Shown piece by piece: positions 53,140 through 62,587 of a stretch of DNA of 64,000 bases. Source of the stretch: Brachybacterium epidermidis (lineage in GTDB: Bacteria; Actinomycetota; Actinomycetes; Actinomycetales; Dermabacteraceae); contig NZ_JADEYR010000002.1 of assembly GCF_015209585.1 (NCBI RefSeq), positions 124,001-188,000 of the forward strand, read 5' to 3'. Each line of letters opens with the position of its first letter. Positions within the stretch are counted from its first letter, which is position 1. Below the pieces are notes generated by a model. It had not been told where the DNA came from, did not search any database, and was given only the letters and a program-made list of their open reading frames with translations. A program made the position numbers and the translations under genes.

Positions 53140-54141
53140 ATGACCGAAGACCGCGTGACCATCTACGACGTCGCCGCGCACGCCGGGGTGGCACCCTCCA
53201 CGGTGTCCCGTGCCTTCTCGCGTCCCGGCCGGGTCAGTGCCGCCACCCACGCGAAGGTGATGGCCGCGGCCAAGGAGCTCGGCTACCGCAGCGCACCCCC
53301 GCCCGCTCAGGAGCGCGGTCAGCGCCACGACCGCCTGGGGATCGAGGTCCCCGATCTCACCAATCCCTACTTCGCCGAGCTCATCTCCGGCATGCAGGAG
53401 GCAGTGAAGGAGCACGACCACATGCTGCTGCTGCTGGACAGCGTGGAGGACGAGGCCCGCGAGCGGCAGAGCCTGCTCAGCGCCGTGGACGTGGTGGACG
53501 GCATCGTGCTCGCGGGCACCCGGCTCTCCGACGCCACCCTCAACCACCTCACCAAGCGCATCCCGGTGGTGGTGATGAACCGGCGCGTGGCCGGCCTGGA
53601 CTCCGTGACCCCCGACTACGAGCACGGCATGGCCCAGGCCATGGCCCACCTGGCCGAGAACGGCACCCGCCTGGTCACCTACGTGGCCGGCCCCGTGAAC
53701 TCCTGGTCCGACGCGGAGCGGTGGCGCGCGGCGCGGTCCGCGGCGAAGGCGCACGGCATCCAGATCCGCCGGCATGGGCCCTACCCGCCCACCACCTCCG
53801 GCGGCGAGCAGGCCTTCGAGGACCTCCACGGCGTTCTTCCCCACGCTGTGATCTGCTACAACGACCTGATCGCGCTGGGGTTCCTGGTCGCCGCCCTGCG
53901 GGCAGGGGTGCGGGTGCCCGGTGAGCTGTCCGTCATCGGGCACGACGACATCCCCCTGGCCCGCTTCGTCGGCGGGGGCCTGACCACGCTCGCCACCCCC
54001 AAGCGCGCCCAGGGACGCGCAGCCGTCGACCGACTGATCCGACGGATCGAGAACCCCTCGGCGCACCGCACCCCGCTGGAGGGGTCGCAGCCGGTGCGCC
54101 TGGTCGTCCGGGGCTCCACCGGGCCGCGGCGGGTGCACTGA
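53140..54141 (+). CDS. LacI-family transcriptional regulator
   Basis: A 333-residue regulator. The N-terminal helix-turn-helix reads TIYDVAAHAGVAPSTVSRAF, with a hinge helix (AAKELGYR). The periplasmic-binding-protein-like sensor domain follows (LTNPYFAELISGMQEAV to DIPLARFVGGGLTTLATPKR). It lies 141 bp upstream of uxaC on the same strand, so it probably represses the hexuronate genes in response to a sugar acid. Its last codons and stop form the first unit of a 24-bp tandem repeat. Confidence 0.92.
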   Translation: MTEDRVTIYDVAAHAGVAPSTVSRAFSRPGRVSAATHAKVMAAAKELGYRSAPPPAQERGQRHDRLGIEVPDLTNPYFAELISGMQEAVKEHDHMLLLLDSVEDEARERQSLLSAVDVVDGIVLAGTRLSDATLNHLTKRIPVVVMNRRVAGLDSVTPDYEHGMAQAMAHLAENGTRLVTYVAGPVNSWSDAERWRAARSAAKAHGIQIRRHGPYPPTTSGGEQAFEDLHGVLPHAVICYNDLIALGFLVAALRAGVRVPGELSVIGHDDIPLARFVGGGLTTLATPKRAQGRAAVDRLIRRIENPSAHRTPLEGSQPVRLVVRGSTGPRRVH

Positions 54142-54209
54142 GCCAGGGCACGGTGGGTGCACTGAGCCGGGCCGTGGCGGGGGCACTGAGGCGGGCCGTG
54201 GCGGGTGCG
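54119..54209 (+). repeat. 24-bp tandem repeat, three to four copies, at the end of the LacI gene
   Basis: TGCACTGAG recurs at 54134 and 54158, and as GGCACTGAG at 54182. Units read roughly GCCGGGCCGTGGCGGGTGCA followed by CTGA. The period is eight codons and each unit repeats the protein's final residues together with its TGA stop. Confidence 0.85.
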
Positions 54210-54282
54210 GACCTGTGCGCGGCGAGCGGCAACCGATGACAACCCCGGGCGCGGGGCGGATGAGGCCCGGGATCATGGACCC

Positions 54283-55728
54283 ATGAGCAACGACGCCTAC
54301 ACGCCGCACGAGGACCGCCTGCTTCCCGCGGACCCCGCGACCCGCGCGATCGCCCGGACCCTCTACCAGCGCATGCGGGATCAGCCCATCATCTCCCCGC
54401 ACGGCCACGTGGACCCCCGGTTGCTGCTCGATGACGAGCCGTTCCGCGACCCCACCAGCCTGTTCATCACCCCCGACCACTACGTCACCCGTCTGCTGCA
54501 CGCCCGCGGCGTGGATCTCGCCGAGCTCGGCGTCGGCCGCGGACCCCTTGAGGAGCAGGACGCCCGCGCCGCCTGGCGACTGCTGGCCGAGCACTGGCAC
54601 GCGTACGCCGGTACGCCCTCGCGGCTGTGGATGGAGCACGAGTTCCACCAGGTGTTCGGCCTGGAGACAGTGCTGAGCCCCCGCACCGCCGATGCGATGT
54701 ACGACGAGATCGCCGATAAGCTGGCCCGGCCGGAGTTCCGACCCCGCGCCCTGTTCGACCAGTTCCGGATCGAGGTGCTGGCCACCACCGATGATCCCGT
54801 CGACGACCTCTCCGCCCACCGGGCCCTCGCGGCCGACGAGGCCTTCACCGGCTCGGTCATCCCCACCTTCCGGCCCGACAAGTACCTCGAGCCCGCCCGG
54901 GCTGACTTCCGCGAGCTCACCGATGCCCTCGGCGAGGCCGCAGCGGAGGACACCCGCACCTACCCGGGCTACGACCGTGCAATGCGGGCGCGCCGCCAGT
55001 ACTTCCGCGACCACGGCGCGGTCTCCTCGGACCACGCCCATGCCGACCCCGGCACCGCCCGGCTGGAGGAGGCCGAGGCGAGCAGGCTGTACACCGAGGC
55101 CCGCGAGGGGCGGATCGACGCCGACGCGGCCGCGGCACTGCGCCGCCACCTGCTGGCCGACCAGGCCCGCATGGCGGCCGACGACTCCCTGGTCATGACG
55201 CTGCACCCCGCCGTGCACCGCAACCACCACCAGGGGACGTTCGAGAAGTTCGGGGCCGACGTGGGCGCCGACATCCCCACCTCCGTGGAGTTCGTGACGT
55301 CCCTGGCTCCGGTGCTGAACGACGTGGGCCTGGACCCCGCCTTCCGCCTGGTGCTGTTCACGATCGACGAGACGGTGTTCTCCCGCGAGATCGCCCCACT
55401 GGCCGGCTTCTACCCCTCCGTGTACGCCGGTGCGCCGTGGTGGTTCATCGATGCGCCCGACGCGATCCTGCGCTACCGCCGCGCCGTCTCGGAGACCATC
55501 GGCTACAGCCGGACCAGTGGGTTCATCGACGACACCCGTGCGTTCTGCTCCATCCCCGCCCGCCACGACATGGCACGGCGGATCGATTCCCACCACCTCG
55601 CCGGCCTCGTGGCCGAGCACCGCATGCGCCTGGAGGATGCCGTCGACATCGCCGACGCCCTCCCGGCCACCCATCCCCGTGAGGTGTTCCGCCTGCCGCA
55701 GAGCAGCCCCGCCGCGAAGGAGAACTGA
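54283..55728 (+). CDS. uxaC: Uronate (glucuronate) isomerase
   Basis: Isomerises D-glucuronate to D-fructuronate (and D-galacturonate to D-tagaturonate) in the cytoplasm. The metal-dependent amidohydrolase-type barrel shows PIISPHGHVDPRLLLDD with the HxH metal ligands, FITPDHYVTRLLHARG, SDHAHADPGT and LHPAVHRNHHQGTF. Length from this start is 481 residues, slightly above E. coli UxaC (470). The ATG is chosen for its fit to the family N-terminus; an in-frame upstream ATG adds 26 atypical residues. The next gene, uxuB, starts 2 bp after the stop. Confidence 0.95.
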   Translation: MSNDAYTPHEDRLLPADPATRAIARTLYQRMRDQPIISPHGHVDPRLLLDDEPFRDPTSLFITPDHYVTRLLHARGVDLAELGVGRGPLEEQDARAAWRLLAEHWHAYAGTPSRLWMEHEFHQVFGLETVLSPRTADAMYDEIADKLARPEFRPRALFDQFRIEVLATTDDPVDDLSAHRALAADEAFTGSVIPTFRPDKYLEPARADFRELTDALGEAAAEDTRTYPGYDRAMRARRQYFRDHGAVSSDHAHADPGTARLEEAEASRLYTEAREGRIDADAAAALRRHLLADQARMAADDSLVMTLHPAVHRNHHQGTFEKFGADVGADIPTSVEFVTSLAPVLNDVGLDPAFRLVLFTIDETVFSREIAPLAGFYPSVYAGAPWWFIDAPDAILRYRRAVSETIGYSRTSGFIDDTRAFCSIPARHDMARRIDSHHLAGLVAEHRMRLEDAVDIADALPATHPREVFRLPQSSPAAKEN

Positions 55729-55730
55729 TC

Positions 55731-57068
55731 ATGACGGAACCTGCCAGCACTGCACCCACCGGCGCCGCCGCTCCCGAGGCGGCCGGCTCCGCGGGGGCTG
55801 CCGCTCCTGAGGCATTCGGACGCCTCGTCCACCTGGGCATCGGCAACTTCGCCCGCGCTCACACCCTGGTGGCCACTCAGCAGGCCGGAGGCTGGGAGGT
55901 GGCCGTCTTCACCGGCCGCAGCCCCGCCATGGCCGAGGCGCTGAACTCCCAGAGCGGGAAGTACGGCCTGGTGGTGCGCGGTCCCGAGCGGGACGAGGTC
56001 GAGATCATCGACGTGATCGACGAGGCGTTCGCCGCCTCCGACGTCGAGGCGCTGGACCGGCTGATCGCGGATCCCTTCACCGCGGTGGTCACCCTGACCA
56101 TCACCGAGAAGGGCTACAGCGCCGGCAACGACCCCGCCACCTCCGCCACCGCACGACTGGCCGGGGCGCTGAGGGCCCGCCGCGAGGCCGGGATCACCGA
56201 GCCGATCGCCCTGGTCTCCTGCGACAACCTCTCCGGCAACGGCGCCGTGCTGAAGAAGGCCGTGCTGGACGCGGCCGATGAGGAGACCCGCGCCTGGTTC
56301 GACGACCACGTCGACGTCATCTCCACCATGGTGGACCGCATCACCCCCTCGGCCTCGGAGGAGGAGAAGGACCTGGTGCTGCGCGAGACGGGCCTGGCCG
56401 ACCAGGTGCCCGTGGTGACCGAGCCCTTCACCGAATGGGTGGTGCAGGACGCCTTCCGAGGCCGACGCCCCGAGTGGGAGAAGGCCGGGGCGCAGCTCAC
56501 CGACGACGTCGAGCTGCATGAGCTGCGCAAGCTCCGCCTGCTCAACGGCTCCCACTCCCTGATGGCCTACGCCGGGCAGCTCGCCGGCTGTGAGCGCGTG
56601 GACGAGGCGATCGCTCACCGCGAGGTGCGGGCCCTGGTGGAGACCCTGTGGTCCGAGGCCCGCTCCACCCTGCCCCTGCCCGAGGACGAGCTGGACGCCT
56701 ACACCACCGCCCTCGAGGAGCGCTTCCGCAACCCCCGCCTGGCCGATGCGCTGATCCGGATCGCCGCCGACGGGTCCGAGAAGCTGCAGGTGCGGGCTCT
56801 GCCGGTGATCGCTGAGCGCGGCGGTCCCGACAAGGCTCCAGGTGCCGTCGCCGCCATCGCCGCCTGGACCCTATGGGTCACCGAGCGCAGCCGCGATGGC
56901 CACGAGGTCGCCGATCCGCGGGCCGAGGACATCGCTCAGGCCGCCGCGCTCGAGGACGACACCGCGCGGGTGACCGCCCTGGTGGCGCTGCTGGGCGTCG
57001 AGGGTGAGAGCGCCGACGCACTGGTCGCGAAGGTGGCGGCGGAGGAGAAGCGCCTTCCACGGGGCTGA
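55731..57068 (+). CDS. uxuB: Fructuronate reductase (mannitol dehydrogenase family)
   Basis: NADH-dependent reductase of the long-chain mannitol dehydrogenase family, expected to convert D-fructuronate to D-mannonate. After an Ala-rich N-terminal extension (1-25), the Rossmann fold begins RLVHLGIGNFARAHTLV. VTLTITEKGYS and LVSCDNLSGNG lie at the active site, and LRKLRLLNGSHSLMAY holds the catalytic Lys/Asn/His group. Length 445 residues. Coupled to uxaC, which makes fructuronate the likely substrate; mannitol or tagaturonate are alternatives. Confidence 0.88.
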   Translation: MTEPASTAPTGAAAPEAAGSAGAAAPEAFGRLVHLGIGNFARAHTLVATQQAGGWEVAVFTGRSPAMAEALNSQSGKYGLVVRGPERDEVEIIDVIDEAFAASDVEALDRLIADPFTAVVTLTITEKGYSAGNDPATSATARLAGALRARREAGITEPIALVSCDNLSGNGAVLKKAVLDAADEETRAWFDDHVDVISTMVDRITPSASEEEKDLVLRETGLADQVPVVTEPFTEWVVQDAFRGRRPEWEKAGAQLTDDVELHELRKLRLLNGSHSLMAYAGQLAGCERVDEAIAHREVRALVETLWSEARSTLPLPEDELDAYTTALEERFRNPRLADALIRIAADGSEKLQVRALPVIAERGGPDKAPGAVAAIAAWTLWVTERSRDGHEVADPRAEDIAQAAALEDDTARVTALVALLGVEGESADALVAKVAAEEKRLPRG

Positions 57069-57182
57069 AACCTACCCTCGGCCGCCGCACGGGTGGCCCG
57101 ACCACGTGTCGCGAGCGGGACCCGCACCGAGGCCCCGGAGTGCTGCCGGAAGCAACGGTGCAGCCCGGGCCGGGTCGGGAAG

Positions 57183-58670
57183 TCAGGCCAGGTCGGCGAG
57201 CTTCTCGAAGCGGTCCAGGCGCTCCCGGTAGTAGTCGGCGTGCTCGGGGCGCGGCTCGATGCGGTTGCGCACCGGGGCCTCGGCCACCTCGACGCCCGGG
57301 GCGGCCTGCTCGAGCGCCAGCACGGCGGAGCCGCGCATCGTGGAGCGGGAGATCGCCACGTGGTCGATCGGTGCACCCAGGGCGTCTGACAGCAGGTGCA
57401 GCCAGGCCGGGATCGCCTCGGTCATGCCGCCGGAGAGCACGATCCGCTCCGGGGTCCCGCCCATCTCCGTGAGCTGATCGGCGATGCGGAGGTAGCTGAG
57501 GGCCACGCCCTCCATCGAGCCGCGCAGCAGGTCCTCCGCCGTGGTGGAGGCCGACACGTTCGCGTACAGGGCACGGGCACCATCGCGCCACTGGGTGCCG
57601 CGCTCGCCGGAGAAGAACGGCACCACCAGCGGGGTGGAGGACTCCGGTGCCGCGGCGAACAGCTCGTCCGTGTCCCAGGTGGAGATGTCGTCGGCCAGGG
57701 AGAACTGGTTGCGGGCCCAGTCCAGCACCCGGCCGCAGTCGCTCATGGCGGAGCCGACCAGGGTGCGATCCGCATCCACGCGGTAGGCCCACAGGCCCGT
57801 CGGCAGCGTGGGCGTCTCCCCGGTGATCAGCTGGCGGATCGCACCGGAGGTGGCGGTGGAGATGCCCCAGGTGGTGGGGCCCAGTGCGCCGATGCCGATG
57901 TTCGCCGCCAGGCCGTCCCCGATCACCGGCACCCACACGGCCTCCTTCAGCTGCGGGAACTCCTTCGCCAGCGGGGTGCCCGCCAGGGGCAGGGCATCGG
58001 AGGGATCCAGCGGGGTGCCCATCATCGCCGCGTCCACGCCCACCGCCTCGAGCAGCTCGGGCACGTACCGCCCGGTGCGGCGGTCGATCATCCCCGACCA
58101 GGCCGCAGAGGCGGTGCCCAGGGCCGGCGTCCCGAGCAGCTTGAGGGCCACGTACTCGCCGAGCGCCATGAACCGGTGCGCGCGGGAGAACAAATCGGGG
58201 TGCTCCTCTCGCAGCCACGCCAGGCGCGGTGCCGTGTACGAGGAGTGAAGGCGGGCGCCGGTGCGCTCGTGCAGCGCCACCGGGTCCAGGCTCTCGCGCA
58301 GCGCGGCCACCTGGGTGCGGCAGCGGGTGTCGGCGTAGGTGATGCACGGGGTCAGCGGCTCGCCGGCCTCGTCGACCACCACCAGGGAGGAGGCGAAGGC
58401 GTCGAAGCCGATCGCCATCACGGGGCCGGGCAGCGGATCCGACAGGACCTTCCCCAGAGCCGTGCGCAGGCCCTCGACGATCACGTCTGCATCGATGGTG
58501 GAAGTGCCGTCATCGCCGACGGTGAAGCCGTGGGGCTGCTTGTGGGTGCGCTTGCCGACCTCCCGGCCGGTGGCGTCGTACACCCCGGCTCGGGCGCCGC
58601 CCGAACCGACGTCCAGGCCGATCACGAGGGGGGCCAGTGCATCCTCATCGGGAATGGCGAAACGGGGCAT
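57183..58670 (-). CDS. FGGY-family carbohydrate kinase, gluconokinase-like
   Basis: A 495-residue sugar kinase with two actin-like domains. LVIGLDVGSGGARAGVYDATG is the N-terminal phosphate-binding region. GFDAFASSLVVVDEAGEPLT and TYADTRCRTQVAALRES, then RTGARLHSSYTAPRLAWL, resemble the gluconokinase branch. The second domain has GDGLAANIGIGA and ERIVLSGGMTEAIPAWL. The Asp of VPVIGDGLAAN is the likely catalytic base. It converges with uxuB on the other strand and has its own ribosome binding site (GCAGGAG). D-gluconate is the favoured substrate in this context; xylulose-type substrates are not excluded. Confidence 0.85.
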   Translation of the reverse strand: MPRFAIPDEDALAPLVIGLDVGSGGARAGVYDATGREVGKRTHKQPHGFTVGDDGTSTIDADVIVEGLRTALGKVLSDPLPGPVMAIGFDAFASSLVVVDEAGEPLTPCITYADTRCRTQVAALRESLDPVALHERTGARLHSSYTAPRLAWLREEHPDLFSRAHRFMALGEYVALKLLGTPALGTASAAWSGMIDRRTGRYVPELLEAVGVDAAMMGTPLDPSDALPLAGTPLAKEFPQLKEAVWVPVIGDGLAANIGIGALGPTTWGISTATSGAIRQLITGETPTLPTGLWAYRVDADRTLVGSAMSDCGRVLDWARNQFSLADDISTWDTDELFAAAPESSTPLVVPFFSGERGTQWRDGARALYANVSASTTAEDLLRGSMEGVALSYLRIADQLTEMGGTPERIVLSGGMTEAIPAWLHLLSDALGAPIDHVAISRSTMRGSAVLALEQAAPGVEVAEAPVRNRIEPRPEHADYYRERLDRFEKLADLA

Positions 58671-58815
58671 GGCGTGGGTCTCCTGCGACTGGGGTCTGTT
58701 CCGGCGCTCCTCGGGCAGCGATGCCGGGAGCGGGGTCCGTCCCGTTCAGGATAGGGGCAGGGGCTGTGGCGGTCCCGGACACGCCGCCTGTTGCCAGCCC
58801 CGACCGCGCCCCCGT

Positions 58816-60120
58816 TCAGTCCCCGATCACCGACTGCCCCACGAACTCGCCCTCCGCGCAGCCCGGCGGGATCGCGAACACCGCCGAACCGATCGGCGTG
58901 GTCCACATGTTCAGCAGGTCCAGGTCCGACAGCCGCTGCTGGATGGGGATGAACTGGCCCTCCAGGTCCGCCTGGAACGAGGTGAAGATCTGCCCCGACT
59001 CCGAGAGCGCCCCGCTGCCGGGAGCGGGCGGGTCCTCGTAGTTGTAGGGGCGGCGGAAGATCTCGTCGTGCACGCCCTCGTCCACCCCGCGGGCCCGCCG
59101 CATGTGCGCGAACTCCGGGATCAGTGGGAAGCCGTGCTCGCTGCGCGCCTCGAAGTCGGCGTGGTCGCCCTCCTCCTGGCCGCTGAGCGGTGCACCGTTG
59201 GACAGCTTCGTGCCGGTGGACTGCTCACGCGCGGCCGGATCGGCCTCGTCCCAACCGTCCAGGTCCATGCGGATCCGGCGGATCACCATCGAGGTGCCGC
59301 CGGCGAAGGGACCCTCGTCGATCCACACCACGGTGTCGAAGTGGCTGCTGTCCAGCTGCGGGTTCGCCGAGCCGTCCACCTGACCGAACAGGTTGCGCTG
59401 GGTGACGCCCGGGCGCTCGGTGCCGTGGGCCCGACGGAAGCCCTGTTGCACCCAGCGCACCGTGGTGAAGGCACGGGAGTCCTTCAGCAGCATCCGTGCC
59501 GCGTGGGAGACCGTGAGCGGATCGTCCGCGGCGACCTGCAGCAGCAGGTCACCGCCGCAGAGCTCCTCCTGCAGCTCGTCGATCTCGAAGGCCGGCAGCG
59601 GACCCAGCCACGCGGGCACCTCCACCTGTGCCCGCTCCAGCAGGCCGCGCCCGAACCCGAAGGTCACCGTGAGGCGGGCCGGGGCGGTGGCCAGCTCCGG
59701 CTCGGTGTCGGCCAGGGCCGGCCGTCCCTGGGTGAGGCGCGCGGCATCGTCGGTGAGCAGTCGCAGCATGCGGATGATGCCTGCGCGGTCCACCTCCTCG
59801 CGCAGGTCCAGGGCCAGGTACGACGACGAGGCCTGAGCGGGAGTGCCCACGCCGGCCTGGTGCTCACCATGGAAGGGGAGGGTGGCCTCACCGTGCAGGG
59901 GCGCCTCGGCCTGATCGGCGGGCCCGGATGTCGGCCCTGATCCGCGCAGCGCGCGCTCCCGGCCGACGGCCGCCGCGCCGACGCCCAGGGCGCCCGCACC
60001 GGCGGTGCCGGCCAGCAGCAGGCCGCGGCGTCCTGGGCGGCTCGGGGCGCGGGGGTCGAGCTCCCCAGGGGAGCCTGCCTCGTGGGTGTGCGGCTGACGC
60101 GCGCGCGGCTCGGGGGTCAC
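58816..60120 (-). CDS. Dyp-type heme peroxidase (EfeB-like), Tat-exported
   Basis: A 434-residue dye-decolourising peroxidase. An N-terminal twin-arginine signal (RPGRRGLLLAGTAGAGALGV) indicates export in folded form. The catalytic GxxDG motif appears in NLFGQVDGSANPQ (about residue 240), and the proximal heme His in EFAHMRRARGVDEG. FGFGRGLLERAQVEVP and the IRRIRMDLDGW segment are also typical. EfeB relatives oxidise ferrous iron or heme as part of Efe iron uptake. Here it overlaps a truncated copper-chaperone gene by 4 bp and efeU/efeO are absent. Confidence 0.93.
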   Translation of the reverse strand: MTPEPRARQPHTHEAGSPGELDPRAPSRPGRRGLLLAGTAGAGALGVGAAAVGRERALRGSGPTSGPADQAEAPLHGEATLPFHGEHQAGVGTPAQASSSYLALDLREEVDRAGIIRMLRLLTDDAARLTQGRPALADTEPELATAPARLTVTFGFGRGLLERAQVEVPAWLGPLPAFEIDELQEELCGGDLLLQVAADDPLTVSHAARMLLKDSRAFTTVRWVQQGFRRAHGTERPGVTQRNLFGQVDGSANPQLDSSHFDTVVWIDEGPFAGGTSMVIRRIRMDLDGWDEADPAAREQSTGTKLSNGAPLSGQEEGDHADFEARSEHGFPLIPEFAHMRRARGVDEGVHDEIFRRPYNYEDPPAPGSGALSESGQIFTSFQADLEGQFIPIQQRLSDLDLLNMWTTPIGSAVFAIPPGCAEGEFVGQSVIGD

Positions 60121-60437
60121 TCGTCCCCCTCCGCGCCGTGCTCACCGCCGCCGTCGCTGGGCTCCTCCATGCCTCCGTAGTTCTCCTGGGCTCCGGCGAA
60201 GTCCTTGACGGTGGCGGTCATGGGGTGCTCGGTGCCGCCCTCGAACTGCAGCACCAGCTCCACCTCGTCACCGGGCAGCAGCGGCGCGGTCAGACCCATC
60301 AGCATGATGTGATCCCCGCCCGGCTCCAGCGGCAGCTCGCCGCCGGCGGGGATGGGGAAGCCGCCCTCCGCGGAGGGGCCAGCGGGCCGCCGGATACCAC
60401 CGAGGTCGTCGTCGATCCCCGTGGGCGCCGGTGTCAC
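60117..60437 (-). pseudogene. N-terminally truncated PCu(A)C copper chaperone
   Basis: PCu(A)C proteins carry Cu(I) outside the membrane for cytochrome oxidase assembly. Only the second half of the domain is present: EGGFPIPAGGELPLEPGG, DHIMLMGLTAPLLPGDEV and FEGGTEHPMTATVKDFAG, containing the HxM part of the copper site. The signal peptide and first half are missing. The 25 residues upstream of this are unlike the family. The frame begins with a GTG overlapping the end of the DUF4919-like gene. A deletion or insertion joint near 60370 is the simplest explanation. It is coupled to the Dyp peroxidase. Confidence 0.75.
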
Positions 60438-60958
60438 GACCGGCGACGCCAGAGCAGTTCGAACCAGAGGGAGGCGCCGTCCTCCAGGGTGTGGATGTCG
60501 AACGCACTCTCGTCGCTCTCCCGCAGTGTCTGCCCGACGGAGCGGAGGCGAGAGGAGGCGAGCAGGTCGTACTCGTCCTCGACGCGGAGCACCTGGTAGG
60601 GCGAGTCCTCTCCGCCGGTGCCGTCACCGCGGATGCTGTCGAGCGACAGGGCGGCCAGCTTGCGCTCCCTCTCGGAGTCTTTGTGGGCACCGACGGTGCT
60701 GTAGGCACGGGCGAGGTGGAGGTGGGCCTGCGGGCTGAGGAACAGCGCGGGCATGTGCTCCCAGATCGTGTCGATCACAGCACGGGCCGCCGTCGCCTCA
60801 TCGGTGCTCGTGTCCGTGCCTGATCCGTCGGCGAGCAGACCGGCGATCGAGACCAGCGGGTCGTACCGGGGGGCGTCCATGATGGCCGCCCGCAGTCGAT
60901 CGCGATGCTCCGGGGTCGGGTCGCGGAGGAAGTCCTCCATGATGTTGGGAAAAGTCAC
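60434..60958 (-). CDS. DUF4919-like protein, 174 residues
   Basis: A soluble acidic helical protein. SPYQVLRVEDEYDLL, LRSVGQTLRE and the closing ASLWFELLW resemble the C-terminal part of DUF4919 family proteins, recalled without a database check. The first half has TPR-like helices (LSPQAHLHLARAYSTVGA). No signal peptide. It lies 76 bp downstream of the WD40 lipoprotein gene and is probably on its transcript. Function unknown. Confidence 0.55.
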   Translation of the reverse strand: MTFPNIMEDFLRDPTPEHRDRLRAAIMDAPRYDPLVSIAGLLADGSGTDTSTDEATAARAVIDTIWEHMPALFLSPQAHLHLARAYSTVGAHKDSERERKLAALSLDSIRGDGTGGEDSPYQVLRVEDEYDLLASSRLRSVGQTLRESDESAFDIHTLEDGASLWFELLWRRRS

Positions 60959-61034
60959 GGTGCCTCTTTCGTCGTGTTCCGGCGGTGTCGTCCGGATCGT
61001 TCCGGCGGCCCTGGACGTCGGGGTGCGGGCGGGG

Positions 61035-62270
61035 TCACGGGGTCTCCAAGGTGGTCCAGGTCGTGCCGTCCCAGGCGATCACACCCTGGGACGCGGAGGC
61101 GCCGTACAGGACACTGCCGTCGGGCGACCACGCCAGGGGGCCGGTCGCTCCAGTGGCCCGGGGGAGGTTCTCGTGCTGTCCGGTGGAGCGGTCCCAGACC
61201 ATGACCTGGATGTCGGTGGTGCTGCCGACGGCGACACGGCTGCCGTCGGCGGTCACGGCGATCGTGTCGGCGGCGAGCCCTGGTGGCCGAGGAGCCTCCT
61301 GGAGGTCGCCGCTCGGGGACAGGGCGTACAGGCGCGCCTCCTCGGGACTGTCGGCCGTGCTCTCGGCGGGGATCCCGGTCCCTATCAGGACTGTGCCGTC
61401 GGGGGTGTGGGCGACAGCGCGGGGAGCGAACTCCGGTCCCTCCACCTGGGAGATGCGCTCGGCGGTCCCGAGGTTCCACAGCTGGACGGGGGCGGCCGTG
61501 CCGCAGACCGCCAGGGTGGTGTCGTCCGGGCTGATGCTCAGGGACAGCGGGAGCAGCGAGCGCACATCGAGGACCGGGGCCGGCGCGCACCCGCTGCCGA
61601 TCCCCGTCCACAGCCTTACGGTGCCGTCCGGCCCCACGGAGGCCAGCGTGCTGCCGTCAGTGCTGAAGGAGAGGGCGTGGATCGAGGAGCGGCCAAGTCC
61701 CTCGAGCCGGGGGCCGTGACCGTCCAGGGTCCACAACACCTCACCATCCGGGCTGGTCAGCTCGATGTGCTGAGGGCCGCCCACAGCGAGCAGTGAACCG
61801 TCCGGACTCCACGCGATCGCCCCGGAGAGGTCGTTGTCGAAGCGCCGTGTCACCAAGCCATCGGAGGCGTTCCACAACACCGTTCCGGCGGTCTCGGAGG
61901 CACCGGTCGCCTTGCGTCCCCGACCGGCGTTGGCGGCGATCATGGCCCCGTCCGGGGACACGGCCAGGCCGACGGGGGCGAGCACGGACTGATCGACCGC
62001 CACCTCGGACGTGCCCGATACCCCTTCGGCCGGGGCGGGGGGCTCCACCGTGCGGCCCTGGTGGCAGGTGCTGGCCCGCAGCTCGGACCCACCGACGGGC
62101 GGCGTGTCGTCATCGGGACCGCAGGCCGCGAGCATCGCACCGGCCGGCAGACCGCCGGCGAGCAGGAGGAGCAGCCGACGGCCTCGGCGGAACGGGGCGC
62201 GCGCCCCGCGGAGCGAACGGAGCCGATGCTGCGGTGCGGTGCTTGGCCGCGATGATCGGCGGCCGGTCAC
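61035..62270 (-). CDS. WD40-repeat lipoprotein
   Basis: A 411-residue exported protein. The signal has a basic start and lipobox GAMLAACG (Cys about residue 49), so the mature protein is anchored to the outer face of the membrane. The rest is a beta-propeller with seven WD40-like blades, shown by recurring units such as GAIAWSPDGSLLAVGG, ALSFSTDGSTLASVGPDGTV and LAWSPDGSVLYGAS. Such propellers are usually protein-interaction platforms. The GTG start overlaps the stop of the upstream small gene, so they are coupled. Confidence 0.85.
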   Translation of the reverse strand: MTGRRSSRPSTAPQHRLRSLRGARAPFRRGRRLLLLLAGGLPAGAMLAACGPDDDTPPVGGSELRASTCHQGRTVEPPAPAEGVSGTSEVAVDQSVLAPVGLAVSPDGAMIAANAGRGRKATGASETAGTVLWNASDGLVTRRFDNDLSGAIAWSPDGSLLAVGGPQHIELTSPDGEVLWTLDGHGPRLEGLGRSSIHALSFSTDGSTLASVGPDGTVRLWTGIGSGCAPAPVLDVRSLLPLSLSISPDDTTLAVCGTAAPVQLWNLGTAERISQVEGPEFAPRAVAHTPDGTVLIGTGIPAESTADSPEEARLYALSPSGDLQEAPRPPGLAADTIAVTADGSRVAVGSTTDIQVMVWDRSTGQHENLPRATGATGPLAWSPDGSVLYGASASQGVIAWDGTTWTTLETP

Positions 62271-62581
62271 GTGCGCTTCTCACTGACTGGCACCCCGGCG
62301 TCCTGCTGGTACCGCTGGAGCTCTTCGAAGGTGAGGTCACCGGCGAAGCCGTCCTCCCTCTCGCGGGCATCCACCTCGACGGGCTGGGCCTGGTACGCCT
62401 CGAAGTCCTCGTCGGGCGAGATGTAGTTGTCCCCGTCGAAGTTCTCGCGCCACACCCCGCCCGTGCCGGCGTGCTCGCCGATCGTTCCCACGGGCAGGTC
62501 CAGCATCATGGAGATGCGGTCCTCCCCGTGCTCCACGCTCACCGGGAGGTCGAGGATCCTGCGGTCGATGTCCGCGCTCAT
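62267..62581 (-). CDS. Small hypothetical protein, 104 residues
   Basis: Soluble, strongly acidic protein with DGDNYISPDEDFEAYQAQP and FEELQRYQQDAGVPV segments. No cysteine and no signal peptide. I do not recognise a family. It starts 6 bp after the protease gene and overlaps the WD40 gene, so it belongs to the same operon. Confidence 0.6.
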   Translation of the reverse strand: MSADIDRRILDLPVSVEHGEDRISMMLDLPVGTIGEHAGTGGVWRENFDGDNYISPDEDFEAYQAQPVEVDAREREDGFAGDLTFEELQRYQQDAGVPVSEKRT

Positions 62582-62587
62582 GAGCTG

